The notes: generated by a model not told the origin, from the sequence alone. A stretch of DNA of 64,000 nt from Psoroptes ovis (GCA_002943765.1 PQWQ01000034.1:1-64000), one strand, 5' to 3'; numbered from the stretch's first letter, positions 49,301 through 61,417 are shown. Made by a program: numbers and translations.

Positions 49301-51610
49301 AATTGACTATTTGCTAATACTTTTAGGGGGACAAAAAATTTCAAAAATCAACAAATGAACTTTCTATGGGCTCGAACAAAAGATCCAGAAGAGAGACAGA
49401 AGTAAAAGGTACTGAATGAGCTTAAGATAAATTTAGAAACAATTTTGACTGAAGAGATATTCGAGGAAATTATGGTCAATTGAAATCCAGTTAAAATCTG
49501 TGTTAAATACTTCAATGATAAAATACATACATTCATCATCGGAAGAATAATCGATTGTCTTATCAAGCATCATTGGTAAACCAATCAAATTTCGTTGCTG
49601 CTTTTGGAAACGATTCAAGTATTCTTGAGGTAATGGTGGACGATTTGGAGCAATCGAAGGTAAAAGAGTCGGTTGATAAACTCGATTCAACATTTCTGGC
49701 TGATAATCATCGGTATTGAATAATGAATGACAGCCATTTCGATGATCAATACTTGATTTAGGCCTAATTGGCATCATCACTGGTTCTTGTTGCGAAGAAT
49801 TATTAATGAAAATTTCACCGGTTTTATTATTGTTACTTTGGGCAGCTGTTGTTGACGTTGTGAATAATGTTTGACATTCTAAATCCAAATCATCATTATT
49901 TTTACAATTATTTAGCTCAAAATTTTGATTTCGTTCAAGAAAATCGGCTGAATGAGGCCGAGGTGGTAACCTTTGAGCTTGTGGTTCAATTTTTGATGAA
50001 ATATAGTTCATTTGTTGCTGAGTAGGGTCAGCTATGGCATCGAAATATGGCACATTTAGTGAATAATAGTTCTGCTGCTGCTGTTGTTGCTGTGGATGAA
50101 TGAAATTCATATCAATCATTGTTCCATTCTGGTCATAAAATGAACGCTGTTGTTGTTGTTGTTGATGATGATGATACAACATTAAATCATATAACAAATA
50201 ATTATTCGAACGTTGTGGTTTTGGTGGACCTAAACATTGATGAATATTCGATGATAAATGATTGTTTGATGGTGAATACAATGGTAGATTATGTACAAAT
50301 GAATGTTGATTATCATGATGGCTATTGTTATTATTCATTGTAAAATATAATGGTAAACCAATTGAATCACCATTATAAAATTGTTGAGGTTGTTGGTTTT
50401 GATCGAAGAGATTATTGTTATAAATAGACGGTTGTTGTTGCTGCTGTTGTTGAATGAAATTGCTCATTATATCATTGTTGTTGTTGTTGTTGGCGATACA
50501 ATTTTTCGTTTGTTGATATGCAATAAAACCCGATTCATCATCATTAATTTGATTGGTTGGTGTTTGATGATGCTGCTGTATTCGATTATCTTCGAATTTC
50601 GACAATTCTTTTTCATTGATTTTATCGCTATTCGAATGGTTATTACCACTGATTTCGGATGCAAATATCACATTCAACTGCATAATCGATGCCATCGACA
50701 ATACATTCATCCATTTTTGTTGCAATTCTTTACTGTCGGCAGCAAAATAATAAGTTTTCATATTATGATGTTCAACTTTGAATGAATATTTCCTCGATAT
50801 ACCATCCTTGCTGAAACATGGACTTATTTTATAGCTTGGTATCAACAATGACCCAAGCATTTTTTCTTCGGTCATATCTGAGCAAATATAAACAATACAT
50901 TAATCAAAAATTGATCAAAACATTCGAAAAAAAATTCAAACCTTTATAATAAAATAAACAATAATCAGCCAGTACAAACCAACGACGTTTCCATTGTTTA
51001 ATTGCAGCACCTTCCAATCGATATAACCAACCACGTAGTGAAACTTTAAATTCATCTGAACGATGAACGCTTGGTGTACGTAAATTTGTTTTATTATTAT
51101 TATTATACGAGTTTGTAACATGATTTCTAAGACCTATTCGTATACCATCCATTATTGAATGTTGATTATTATTATTATTACAATGATTAAAGGTATTTGA
51201 TTGATTTTCACTGTTTAAATAAAATTTTTTACGATATAATATATCACCATAATAATATGGTGCTGTATTGTTTAACAATGTACTTTGGCCATTCGAATTA
51301 TTCAATATAAATTCATTTTGTCGATTAAAAATGGTCGATTCATTGGCTTGATTGTCATTATTATAATAATTATCATTATTATTATTATTATTAAGAAATT
51401 TATCAAATAAATTCGAGCAAGAATCGGTTTCAAAGCGGCTATAATCAACAAGAAAATCAAAGAAATTAGTATTTCAAAATCAATCAAAATATTTAAAATT
51501 AAACAAGCAGAATGTATTCAGGTGTTTATTGAATTAAATTCAATTGAATTGAAAAGCAAACAAAGATACCTTGAATGACAACAAATTAAATTATTCAAAT
51601 AATTCATCAT
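46352..51610 (-). CDS. PLEKHA4-7-type PH and coiled-coil protein
   Basis: Six exons join in phase: 51610-51570, 51438-50942, 50877-49531, 49319-48411, 48299-46531 and 46459-46352, about 1,556 residues. The PH domain (about 145-255) spans a splice junction: GWLYRLEG, IKQWKRRWFVLADYCLFYYKD, EEKMLGSLLIPSYKI, RKYSFKVEHHNMKTYYFAAD and LQQKWMNVL, matching the PLEKHA5/6/7 PH domain that binds phosphoinositides. After a very long disordered Gln/Asn/His-rich middle come two coiled coils (about 1024-1110 and 1178-1281), the first starting HEELILILIRLRRKQ, a typical PLEKHA block. Vertebrate relatives act at cell junctions and microtubules. No WW domains are seen. The first exon (13 codons) is the least certain part, supported by phase and an ATG only. 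Confidence 0.85.
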
Positions 51611-52572
51611 TTTTTCAGATTAATTAATTAATTGATTAATTAATTAATTATTCAGATCAAAATCAACTGTTTTGGAAAAGGTCATCGAATCTTAAAATAA
51701 ATCGAATTTCAAGAATCGAATCGAATCATTTATTGATGGACCCAGGAATTTGTAAAGTAATTCAGGCGATGCTTTAAGATAAACAACACTCTTCGATATA
51801 GTCATCAATTCATTAAATTGAATTGAAATTCAATTCAATTTACCGAATTACACATGTGTATTGTATGTATGTACATTTGAAATAATTGTATTTGTTTGTT
51901 TATCATTTTTATGGTTTTAAAAGGTTTTTGCCTGAAACATCACTGGGCCCTGTGTCTGTCTATGTGTGTGTTTGTATTGGTTAATGTGTTTATATATTTG
52001 GATCATGATGAATAATGTCAAGATTCTATATATATTATGTTTTACATGTATATCAAATAGAACATACCTTTTTTCGGGGGACACACACAATCGGCAACGC
52101 TTTTTGGACGAATAATGTTTTCAAAATTTCATTAAATCTTTCGATGATGAATTTTCGGACCAAAGATCAAGGAATTTTGGATCGAAAATATTTTCGAATC
52201 AAATTAAAACCATTTAAACCTTTGAGACCTTTAAGTTTTGATTCTACGATCGAATTTCAATTGACCAATAAATAGAATGACCAATGAATTGTTGATTTAC
52301 AAAGCTTCTAATTGAATGTACATGTATTTGAATGAACCATTTCTTAAAATGATCAAAGTTCAACGATGTGCTCATGTTTTCATATGTTTGATGAGAAAAT
52401 ATTTTCTCATCAACATAAGTAAATGGTGAATGGTGAACAACCATTTTATTTTGATTTTTCTCTCCTCTCAAATACACTTGAACGAACCCTAAAAATACAC
52501 TTGTTAATATATGGCTCGAAAGACACTTGTCAGTTCCACTTGTTTCACAATTAAATTCGTCTTTGAATTAAT

Positions 52573-52593
52573 AAAGAAGAAGAAGAAGAAGAA
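52573..52593. repeat. (AAG)n microsatellite
   Basis: About seven AAG units in non-coding sequence. Confidence 0.85.
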
Positions 52594-52805
52594 ATCTCCT
52601 TTTATGAATTTATGTGTAAACTCTGGGCATAGGCAACAGCAGCAGGCCACCTTGTCGTTAAGGCTAAGGTGGTGGTGGAGGTGGTGGTGGTCATATTGTT
52701 TGTTGTTTGATCATTAAAAGACTTGTTTTTTGGCCTTTTTTCGTTTGTTTGTTTCTTCTCAAATAACAAGTTTTTGCCTTTTACACATTTCTCCCCAAAC
52801 AAAGT

Positions 52806-52880
52806 GATCAATCAATTTTGGAGGGGGGTTCTACTGGTCAATCAATTTTTTGAGGGGTGGGTTCCACCACTGGTCAATCA
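52806..52880. repeat. Short tandem duplication, about 33 bp
   Basis: GGTCAATCAATTTT followed by a G-rich run and TTCTACT or TTCCACCACT occurs twice (52806-52835, 52836-52871), and a third copy starts at 52872. Confidence 0.75.
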
Positions 52881-53644
52881 TTCGTTGTGAGGAGCATCTT
52901 TGTATATTTACAATTGTTAATGTTGATTGGTTGTCTTCAACATCATCATTGTAATCATGTTGTTTCGTGGTCTTGTTATTTATGAATTCGATGATGCCTT
53001 CATTTGAATTCAAATACAGTGTTTCCCAAGAAACTTTTCTAAGATCCTATTTTCACAGAAGAAAACTTGGACTGAGCCAAATAATCCAAGAAAGAAAGAT
53101 GATCAAGTGTTGATTATTCAACACATTTACTCATCAGTTCTTGAATTGACCAAATTGTGTTTTATGGAAAATTAATCATATTAGGATTGACACTCCAATA
53201 TATTTTCAATCGAATTCCATGAATTTTTTCAAACAAAAGTCATTAAAGGAAAATTGCAATCATGCAGCAATAACCATGGTTAAGGACCGCTGCCTTATAA
53301 TTCAATTCTAAATCGATGTTTTGAAGAATTTGGGCAACAAAAAAAACTAGTTTTAAATTGTTCCCAGTCTAAATTTTGAAAATAAAAAGAGAGAAATCAG
53401 TCGAAATTTATGCAACTTTTAAAGGTTGCAACCTTAACATGTTTATTGCTGATGAAAATTTAGCCGGATTAATCATTGAATTTATTTGATGAATATTTTT
53501 AATATTAATTAAAAGCCCTGGAATTAAAAGGCAGTATTTTTCAATTTTCAAAAATCAAAACAAAAAAATTCTGCTAGCGGCAAAGCTAAAAGAGAAGCCT
53601 CTAATGCTGCTAGCAATAAAAAAATAGATAAACAAAACAGCTTA

Positions 53645-53730
53645 GTCGCCATCTCTTGTCGAAATGACAAAATTTTGGAAAAAAACTGTCGCCATCTATC
53701 GTTTCGAAATCAAAACTATTTTCGAATGAT
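53645..53730. repeat. 43-bp tandem duplication with GTCGCCATCT core
   Basis: GTCGCCATCT at 53645-53654 and 53688-53697, each followed after a few bases by TCGAAAT and an A-rich run. The core contains AGATGGCGA on the other strand, similar to the insect CTCF core AGATGGCGC. Confidence 0.55.
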
Positions 53731-54048
53731 TTGAATTTTTTTTTCATTCGTCGAAAAATTCACAAAAAAAAACAATTTTACGCTCAAATTAACAGCGATA
53801 AAACGAAATAATAAATGCGATCATTTCGCCATTCAGAAAATTCAATAAACAAAACGATCTGCCAAAAAAAAATCCAGTTAATCCCTGTATTTTTGGACCA
53901 AAGAAAATGGAAACAAAAAATGACAGAAATGATAAATTCCTTATCAAACAAATAACAAATTTCCTTTTTTTCTGTTTTGTTTTGTTTTGTTTGGTTGGTG
54001 ACATATTCATCATCATCATCAAAATCAAAGATTTTCAATTTTTATTTA

Positions 54049-54128
54049 TTAGCTTGTCCGAAAAGTTTTTGCCGATTATATCATAGAAAATAATTGGAAA
54101 ATCGGCAAAAACTTTTTGGACAACCTAA
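54049..54128. repeat. mariner-type MITE, copy g
   Basis: 80 bp, TTAGCTTGTCCGAAAAGTT ... CTTTTTGGACAACCTAA, with TA on both sides. The 28-bp arms (through GCCGAT and ATCGGC) are nearly perfect inverted repeats. Confidence 0.9.
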
Positions 54129-54285
54129 TATCTATCTATCTCATTTAATTTCATCAACGAACAAACGAACGAACATCAAGCAAGTCATGCGTTTCAAAGT
54201 TATTCAATTTTCGGTGACAATTGAAATTCGTTAAGTGACAAAAATAAAAAAAAATTTAAGGTGACAAATAAATAAAAGGGTCCTA

Positions 54286-54302
54286 TCTCTCTCTCTCTCT
54301 CT
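54286..54302. repeat. (CT)n microsatellite
   Basis: Eight CT units, followed by TG repeats. Confidence 0.85.
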
Positions 54303-54731
54303 ATGTGTGTCTGTGTGTGCGAATTGGTTTCGGTGTCAGTGATCCGTTACTATCTATGAATGAACAGCAATCGAATTTCATTTTTCGTAGGGACCAAATT
54401 TTTGGTTTCATTTATGCCCTTCCAAAGAATGCCGAGAATCTTGGGAACAAGAGAAAAATATGGCTCACCAAAAAAACAGAGTTCGCTCGAAAATGGCTCC
54501 CACAAGAATTAAACTTTTTCCTATTCAATTCACTAATCAAAATATAATGAATTGAACCGAAATTCAATTATTCAATTTTGTTTCGTTTGGTTTTTGCGGT
54601 GAAAATCAATCTCTGGTCCCCGAAATTCGCGAGATAAAACGCTGCTGTTTGTGCTTTTGTGTTCGAATTTCGAATATTTTGGTTGAGAATTGATATTTTC
54701 AATTTTTACCCGACCAGCAACCAAAACAATA

Positions 54732-54898
54732 TTACAAGATTTCAAGTTTTAATTCGTAGTTTTAAAATTGATTTTCATAGTTTTCAAGTTGATTTTCGTA
54801 GTTTTGAATGTAATTTAATTCGAAAAAATTATGAAATTCAACTTGAAAACTACGAAAATCAATTTTAAAACTCTGAATTAAAACTTGAAACCCTGTAA
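54732..54898. repeat. Foldback MITE family B, copy 7
   Basis: Starts TTACAAGATTTCAAG and ends CTTGAAACCCTGTAA. The arms are long and well paired (ATTGATTTTCATAGTTTTCA against its complement). Confidence 0.85.
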
Positions 54899-54933
54899 TT
54901 GAAAATTAACTACTCAACAATAACAAATGGCAT

Positions 54934-54953
54934 GCAGCAGCAGCAGCAGCAGC
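54934..54953. repeat. (CAG)n microsatellite
   Basis: Six to seven CAG units after ATGGCATG. An 18-A tract follows at about 55001-55019. Not in a supported ORF. Confidence 0.85.
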
Positions 54954-56721
54954 ATCAAATTGACAAATTCATTAAGTTTCCACAATGTGTTTCACCATTC
55001 AAAAAAAAAAAAAAAAAAACTATTCAAAATTGAGTAAGTTTCAATTAATTTCAATGGTTTTGTGTTGTTGAATTCAATTATTTTTCATCGTAAATTATTA
55101 ATTGTCAAATTGAATGGCCAAACACATCGACATTCAAAAAATGATCATTGAATTGATGACAAACGATCATCACCATCCAAAACGAATGTGCGACTAGTCA
55201 ATTTACATGTTTTTGTTAGTCAACATGATCAACCTATTGGCAGTTTAATTGTGATGGCTTAATACAATGAATGACTAGTTGACTATTTAATGGTTAGTTT
55301 CGAAAAAAAACTTGACTAACTAACTAACTAACAATCGAATAGTTTTTTGTGATTACTCCGAAAGTCAATTTAAATCAAACAAATTCAAATCGAATCGTTG
55401 TTGATTAGTCGTTCGATTGTTGGTTGTTGACAAGTTACGCATTCGATATACAAATTAATAGCAAGCAATTTGTGCAGCTGGTAACTTGCTGATTGCTTTG
55501 ATTTTGATTTTTGCGAAAATTTGAAAAATATACGCGTGTAAATATGGGTCAAAGGTCATAGTGTTTTCTATTAATCACAACACGAACCTAGCGAAAAAAA
55601 ACCACAAATTTTTTAATTTGTCAAAAAACTATAGTCTTTTATTCGTTGTTCGAATTATCATTGATTAACTTGTGGTGTGAAAATGATTCTTCGAATGAAT
55701 GAAAATCTCTTCAGAGAACCCAGAATGAACCAGAAATCGAATCACCAGATTCTGCAGATCGAGCAGATGTTTTCGAATTAATCGAATAAATATTTAATAA
55801 GAATATATTTTCGATCATCGAACGATTATGACTCAATTAAAACGCACAAGTACCGCGATTTTTTGTCTGTAAATTATTCATCGGTTTTTTGTTTCTGTTG
55901 TTAAGGTGTCAAAAAAAATTTTTGGGCCCATTATTGGCGATTTTATGGCCACCAAACCACCAGCAAAAGCAAGCAGGCAGATGTCTTTGTTTGGTGTTTG
56001 GTTGATTAAGTCATTAATTTGGTATTCGATTCGATTCGTGACACGGCCAAAGAATTTATTCTGGTAATTTTAAACAAAATTTCAACTTTTCAATTTTTTT
56101 TTCTGGTTCACCGTGTAGAAATCACATTCAATACGCCTATTTTTTCGGGGTTCTATTTTCACAACAGAATTTCTGATCTACGAAGGATTCCAAATTAACT
56201 CCAGAACAGAATATTCTGTTCTGGTTCTGAGAATATTCTCTCATAATTCTCGCTTTGAGAGCGATTCATGGCGAGAAAAAAAATTTCCACCGCCACAGAC
56301 AGGCAATGACCGAATATTTTTGTCATAATTTTTCGGCACGAATTCTGCCAATCCCGAGTTTTGAGCAGCTGATTTGTGTTGATTTTGAATGTACTGACAG
56401 CTTTGCAGTCGATTTTGAAAAAAATATATAAACTGGTAATTGGTAAGTTTCAAAACATTGTTGACTCCGCCCAATTTGAACACAAATGAACCAATCAGAA
56501 AATATTTCAACTTAATTCTATTTTATAGGCACGAAGAATTATTTTTTCTGGTTATTTTTCGCTGTTTTGAATCGAAATTTCGGAAATTATCATCATTCAT
56601 AAATTGGTCACCAATTTCATGCAAGAATATCGATCAGAAATATTTTTTTCGGTCACACAGATTCGAACCGAACTTTGAATGATACACAGAGATTCGAAAT
56701 TTCCATAGACTTTGGAACGCT

Positions 56722-57907
56722 ATGCCACATACAGGTTTGTATCCAGGTTTAACTCTTTGAGAATTTGAAAAATTTAAATTTTTTTCCCACAAAATTTTCC
56801 ACATTTCAAAGGTCAAGCAGGTATCAATCAACTTGGCGGTGTATTCGTTAATGGTCGTCCATTACCGTTGCATGTAAGACATCGTATTATTGAACTTGCA
56901 TTGCTTGGTGTAAGGCCATGTGATATTTCACGACAACTGCTGGTATCGCATGGATGTGTATCGAAAATACTGACACGTTTCTATGAAACTGGTTCGATAA
57001 AACCTGGTACTAATCATTTGCGTAAGTTAATTCTGGATGTTTTCTTTGAAACCTGAATCCAAAGATTAACCCTTTGAATTTTCCCATAGGTGGTGGAAAA
57101 AACAATAATAATAATAATCGATCGAATACGAGCAATTCATCGAATTCAAACAACACTTCGACAACACCGAATGTTGTAAAACGTATATTACGTTTACGAA
57201 ATGAAAATCCAGCATTATTTGCATGGGAAATACGTGAATTGTTGCGTAAAGAATTGAATTCATCGACCAACACCACCGCGACCACAACAGCAAGTCACTG
57301 TGCCAGTTCAGTCACTCAAACATCGACTGTGAATGATGAATCAATGATAACCACCAGCAGCAGCAGTAGCCAACCATCGACATCATCATCTAATGAACAC
57401 AATAATCACCAATCAACATCAATGATGAATATCAATTTGAATGTAATTAATCATCAATCAACATTTGTGCAATCATTATATCATCCACATCCACATCAAT
57501 CGACAACAATGACACATCAATGGAATCAAATTATTGCTCATTATCATCAGCAGCAGCAGCAACAACACCTTTCACAGCTAACATTACAACAGCAGCACCT
57601 TCAACTGCCACCACCGCTACCACCACCTACTCAATCACCTCTTAAACAAAAGCCTAAACATCGTAAATTTAAAACATATTTAATTGAAGAAATTTTACGA
57701 AATGATACCGATTCAGATGATGATGATGATGATGATATCGAAGTCACTGATACAGTAGTGCTGCCATCATTACCGACAAACGATGATGATGCTGCATCAC
57801 AAGTTCAAGGGTCATCCATAAATATTAATCAACAAACATCCTCATCGTTAATTGTTCGAAATAAAAGTCATCAACAACATCAACAGCAATTTTTAATTAA
57901 AAAATAA
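56722..57907 (+). CDS. Poxn: Pox neuro-like paired-box transcription factor
   Basis: Exons are 56722-56734 (13 bp, MPHT plus one base), 56812-57021 and 57090-57907, giving 346 residues. MPHTGQAGINQLGGVFVNG is almost identical to the start of Drosophila Pox neuro. The PAI half of the paired domain is complete (RPCDISRQLLVSHGCVSKIL, TRFYETGSIKPG). The linker is stretched by an Asn/Ser-rich insert. The RED half keeps TPNVVKRILRLRNENP and LFAWEIRELLRKEL, but the last helix (NVPSVSSINRILRN-like) is missing and is replaced by Ser/Thr/Gln/His-rich sequence with PPPLPPPTQSP. No homeodomain, as expected for Pox neuro, which specifies sensory-organ and neural identity in insects. Its stop is 34 bp from the SIRT4 stop. 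Confidence 0.9.
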
Positions 57908-57941
57908 TATTCAAATGTAATTATAAACAATTTGAAAATGA

Positions 57942-58871
57942 TTAAATTTGGATACGTGTCAATATGTCACTGATTTTGGCATTTATTTTCAATATATTTT
58001 CATTATTTAATGAATCTGCACGTGTTGGTCCAATATTTACGATTGCTAATCGATTTTGATGATTTGATTTATCCAAATGATGCAAAATGAATCGATAAAT
58101 TGAAAATACTTTCAATGATGAACCTAATACGAGTAATGAATCACAATCGTTTAGCTGTTCATATGTATATTCGACTAAAGATTTGTCAACATTATCACCA
58201 AAAAATACAATATCTGGTTTCAATATCCCGCTCGAACACCTTGAACATGATGGATATTGGAAATTTTTAATAAAATAATCGGTAATTACATCAACATCTC
58301 CATCTGGTCGTATTGTATGCTGTTTTTCTGGATTTGCTAATAAATCACTAATCGATTCATCGATTAATTTCGAATTTAATTCTGCCAAAAGGGTTTGAAA
58401 TGATATTCGTGACATACGATTTTTACAGCTGATACATTTTACATTATAAAGATTCCCATGTAATTCGATTACATGTTCACTACCAGCTTTATGATGTAGA
58501 CGATCAACATTTTGTGTTATGATTAAATTAAATTTTTGATTTTTCAATTTTTGTTGCCATTTTGTCAGCGTTAAATGACCAATATTTGGTTGTCTGCTGT
58601 GTACATAATTCCAACCGATAAAACTACGAGCCCAATATCGTTGACGCGATGAATGTTTGTTTAAAAATTCTTGATAATTCATTGGACGATAACCGTTGCG
58701 TGCGTATAGGCCAACATCTTTGGAACGATAATCGGGTAAACCACTTTCAGTCGATATGCCAGCACCAGTTATGACGGCAAATTTTTTACTGATATCCAAG
58801 AAATTCTGTAACAGCTCTATTTGTTTATCAGTACATGATTCATATTTTGGTACATATGATTTTAAAATCAT
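57942..58871 (-). CDS. SIRT4: Sirtuin-4 (mitochondrial NAD-dependent sirtuin)
   Basis: Single exon, 309 residues. NAD-binding GAGISTESGLPDYRS, then GLYARNGYRPM, RQRYWARSFIGW, TQNVDRLHHKAGS, catalytic His in IELHGNL, the zinc ribbon CISC...CSRC, LKPDIVFFGDNV, LLVLGSSLKV and NIGPTRAD are all class II (SIRT4) signatures. SIRT4 acts in the mitochondrial matrix as a lipoamidase, deacylase and ADP-ribosyltransferase. The N terminus (MILKSYVPKYESC) starts almost directly at the catalytic domain, leaving little room for a presequence. An upstream exon could supply one, but none was identified. Confidence 0.95.
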   Translation of the reverse strand: MILKSYVPKYESCTDKQIELLQNFLDISKKFAVITGAGISTESGLPDYRSKDVGLYARNGYRPMNYQEFLNKHSSRQRYWARSFIGWNYVHSRQPNIGHLTLTKWQQKLKNQKFNLIITQNVDRLHHKAGSEHVIELHGNLYNVKCISCKNRMSRISFQTLLAELNSKLIDESISDLLANPEKQHTIRPDGDVDVITDYFIKNFQYPSCSRCSSGILKPDIVFFGDNVDKSLVEYTYEQLNDCDSLLVLGSSLKVFSIYRFILHHLDKSNHQNRLAIVNIGPTRADSLNNENILKINAKISDILTRIQI

Positions 58872-59185
58872 AATCAGCTTAATTAATCAATTAATTAACA
58901 ATAATCCAAACAATTCGAATTTATCAGCTGATTTCGAATTGTTTTCGAAATCATTCATAAACATATGTTCACACAAAAAACATCTCAAAATGAGTGGTAG
59001 CAGCATTGAACAATGAAGAGCCATTTATTTACCACATTACCACTACTTCAAAAATATTTTTCACATTTTTTTATTTATTTTTATTTTTCAAAGATAAACA
59101 AATTGGGTACGAACATAAATAAATAAATAAATATGTAAACAAATAATATATATTTATACTTATATTTATTAATTCATTCGTCATC
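58872..59185. other. Divergent spacer SIRT4/MMAB
   Basis: 314 bp between opposing start codons. AT-rich, with TATTTA repeats near the MMAB start. No gene. Confidence 0.5.
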
Positions 59186-59944
59186 ATGTTTTGGTTTATA
59201 TGTTTATCAACAACATTAGCAGCAACAGCAATGATGGCTACATTACCAATTTATTATAGAATATTCAATGATCGATTATTAAGATCTTATTCAAAATTTC
59301 TATTTCATTCCATACAAATCGCAAATAATCGTTTTTTATCATCATCAGAAAAAGATCAAAAATATCGAATCTACACCCGAACAGGTGATAGTGGTACATC
59401 TGGTTTGTTCAGTGGTGAACGTAGACCAAAAGATGATGCCATATTCGAAGCGCTGGGTACAACCGATGAATTAACATCAAGCATTGGTTTTGCACGTGAA
59501 TGGATCGATGATACACGTATTTTAAATGAATTAGAACAAATACAATGTATATTGCAAGATCTTCAAGCAACAATTGCAACACCAAAATCATCATCAAATG
59601 AATATCAAATCAAAAAGACAAAATGGAATGTAAATCATTTGATTGATTTAGAACAATGGTTAGAGACGCATACGGAAAAACTGCCACCATTACGTAATTT
59701 CATTTTACCATCAGGTGGTAAAGCGGCAACAGCCCTACATGTTTCGAGAGCAATTTGCCGCCGTGCTGAACGTCGTTTAATACCGCTGTTAGATGAAGGC
59801 TTGGAATTGCCTGTCGTACAATATTTAAATCGTTTAAGTTCATATTTATTCATTGTTGCACGGATTTGTTGTCAACAAGAAGGTCATAAAGAAGTTGTTT
59901 ATTGGCAGCGACCGAAATATTCAAATGATTCAAAAGAAGATTGA
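59186..59944 (+). CDS. MMAB: Cob(I)alamin adenosyltransferase, PduO type
   Basis: Single exon, 252 residues. The PduO fold motifs are RIYTRTGDSGTSGLF with the ATP-binding TGD, GERRPKDD, ALGTTDELTSSIGFA, IQCILQDLQATIATP, FILPSGGKAATALH, SRAICRRAERR and LNRLSSYLFIVAR. The enzyme makes adenosylcobalamin for methylmalonyl-CoA mutase in mitochondria. The N terminus before residue about 55 is hydrophobic and then basic/hydroxylated (YYRIFNDRLLRSYSKFLF), compatible with a matrix presequence. AATAAA lies at 60082. Confidence 0.95.
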   Translation: MFWFICLSTTLAATAMMATLPIYYRIFNDRLLRSYSKFLFHSIQIANNRFLSSSEKDQKYRIYTRTGDSGTSGLFSGERRPKDDAIFEALGTTDELTSSIGFAREWIDDTRILNELEQIQCILQDLQATIATPKSSSNEYQIKKTKWNVNHLIDLEQWLETHTEKLPPLRNFILPSGGKAATALHVSRAICRRAERRLIPLLDEGLELPVVQYLNRLSSYLFIVARICCQQEGHKEVVYWQRPKYSNDSKED

Positions 59945-61068
<1,124 letters not shown>

Positions 61069-61417
61069 TTGATGAAGGAAATTTTCCCGAATCGATTTAA
61101 AAATTTTCACCAAACAAAGAAATTTTCCGAAAAACATAATAAAAGATTTCAAATATTCGATTTTGCGAAGCAATTTTTCGTTTATCAATCAAATCAATTG
61201 ATTAATCAATTGATTTGATTTGAATTGATTTTAATTGTTTTGATGTGATAACCAACAGAAACATTAGAATGTCTTTCATTTTGTTTAGATTTCGACAATC
61301 AAATGTTCAAATCAAGTGTTTTGTTTTGTTTCATTTCGATTTTTTGATTTGTGTTTCGTCTTTTAGTGAAATTTCAAGTGTTTTCGTGGTTCAGATATAA
61401 AAATTCGATTTGAATCC
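61069..61417. other. Spacer PSMA7 to the LDLa-protein gene
   Basis: 349 bp with an inverted ATTGATT-type simple repeat at about 61185-61225. No gene is seen. Confidence 0.5.
61138..61143 (+). terminator. Polyadenylation signal AATAAA (PSMA7)
   Basis: 70 bp after the PSMA7 stop. Inferred from position. Confidence 0.45.

Larger units (their letters stand above)
51611..56721. other. 5.1-kb gene-free region upstream of Pox neuro
   Basis: No coding exon could be supported on either strand. It holds one mariner-type MITE, one family-B foldback, several microsatellites, a 43-bp tandem duplication with GTCGCCATCT cores (53645, 53688), and a short tandem duplication at 52806-52880. Long flanks are common at developmental transcription factors, so cis-regulatory elements for Pox neuro are a reasonable inference. 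Confidence 0.5.

Noticed and set aside
52511..52811. ORFs over the AAG and GGT repeats
   Set aside because: Built from microsatellite sequence, with no motif or splice support.
54934..55030. ATG followed by CAG repeats as a first exon of Pox neuro
   Set aside because: The phase at the following GTAAGT does not fit exon 56812, while the 13-bp exon at 56722 fits exactly.
56241..56682. ORFs of 80-89 residues just upstream of Pox neuro
   Set aside because: No motif, and the sequence precedes a well-supported start. Probably promoter or 5' UTR.
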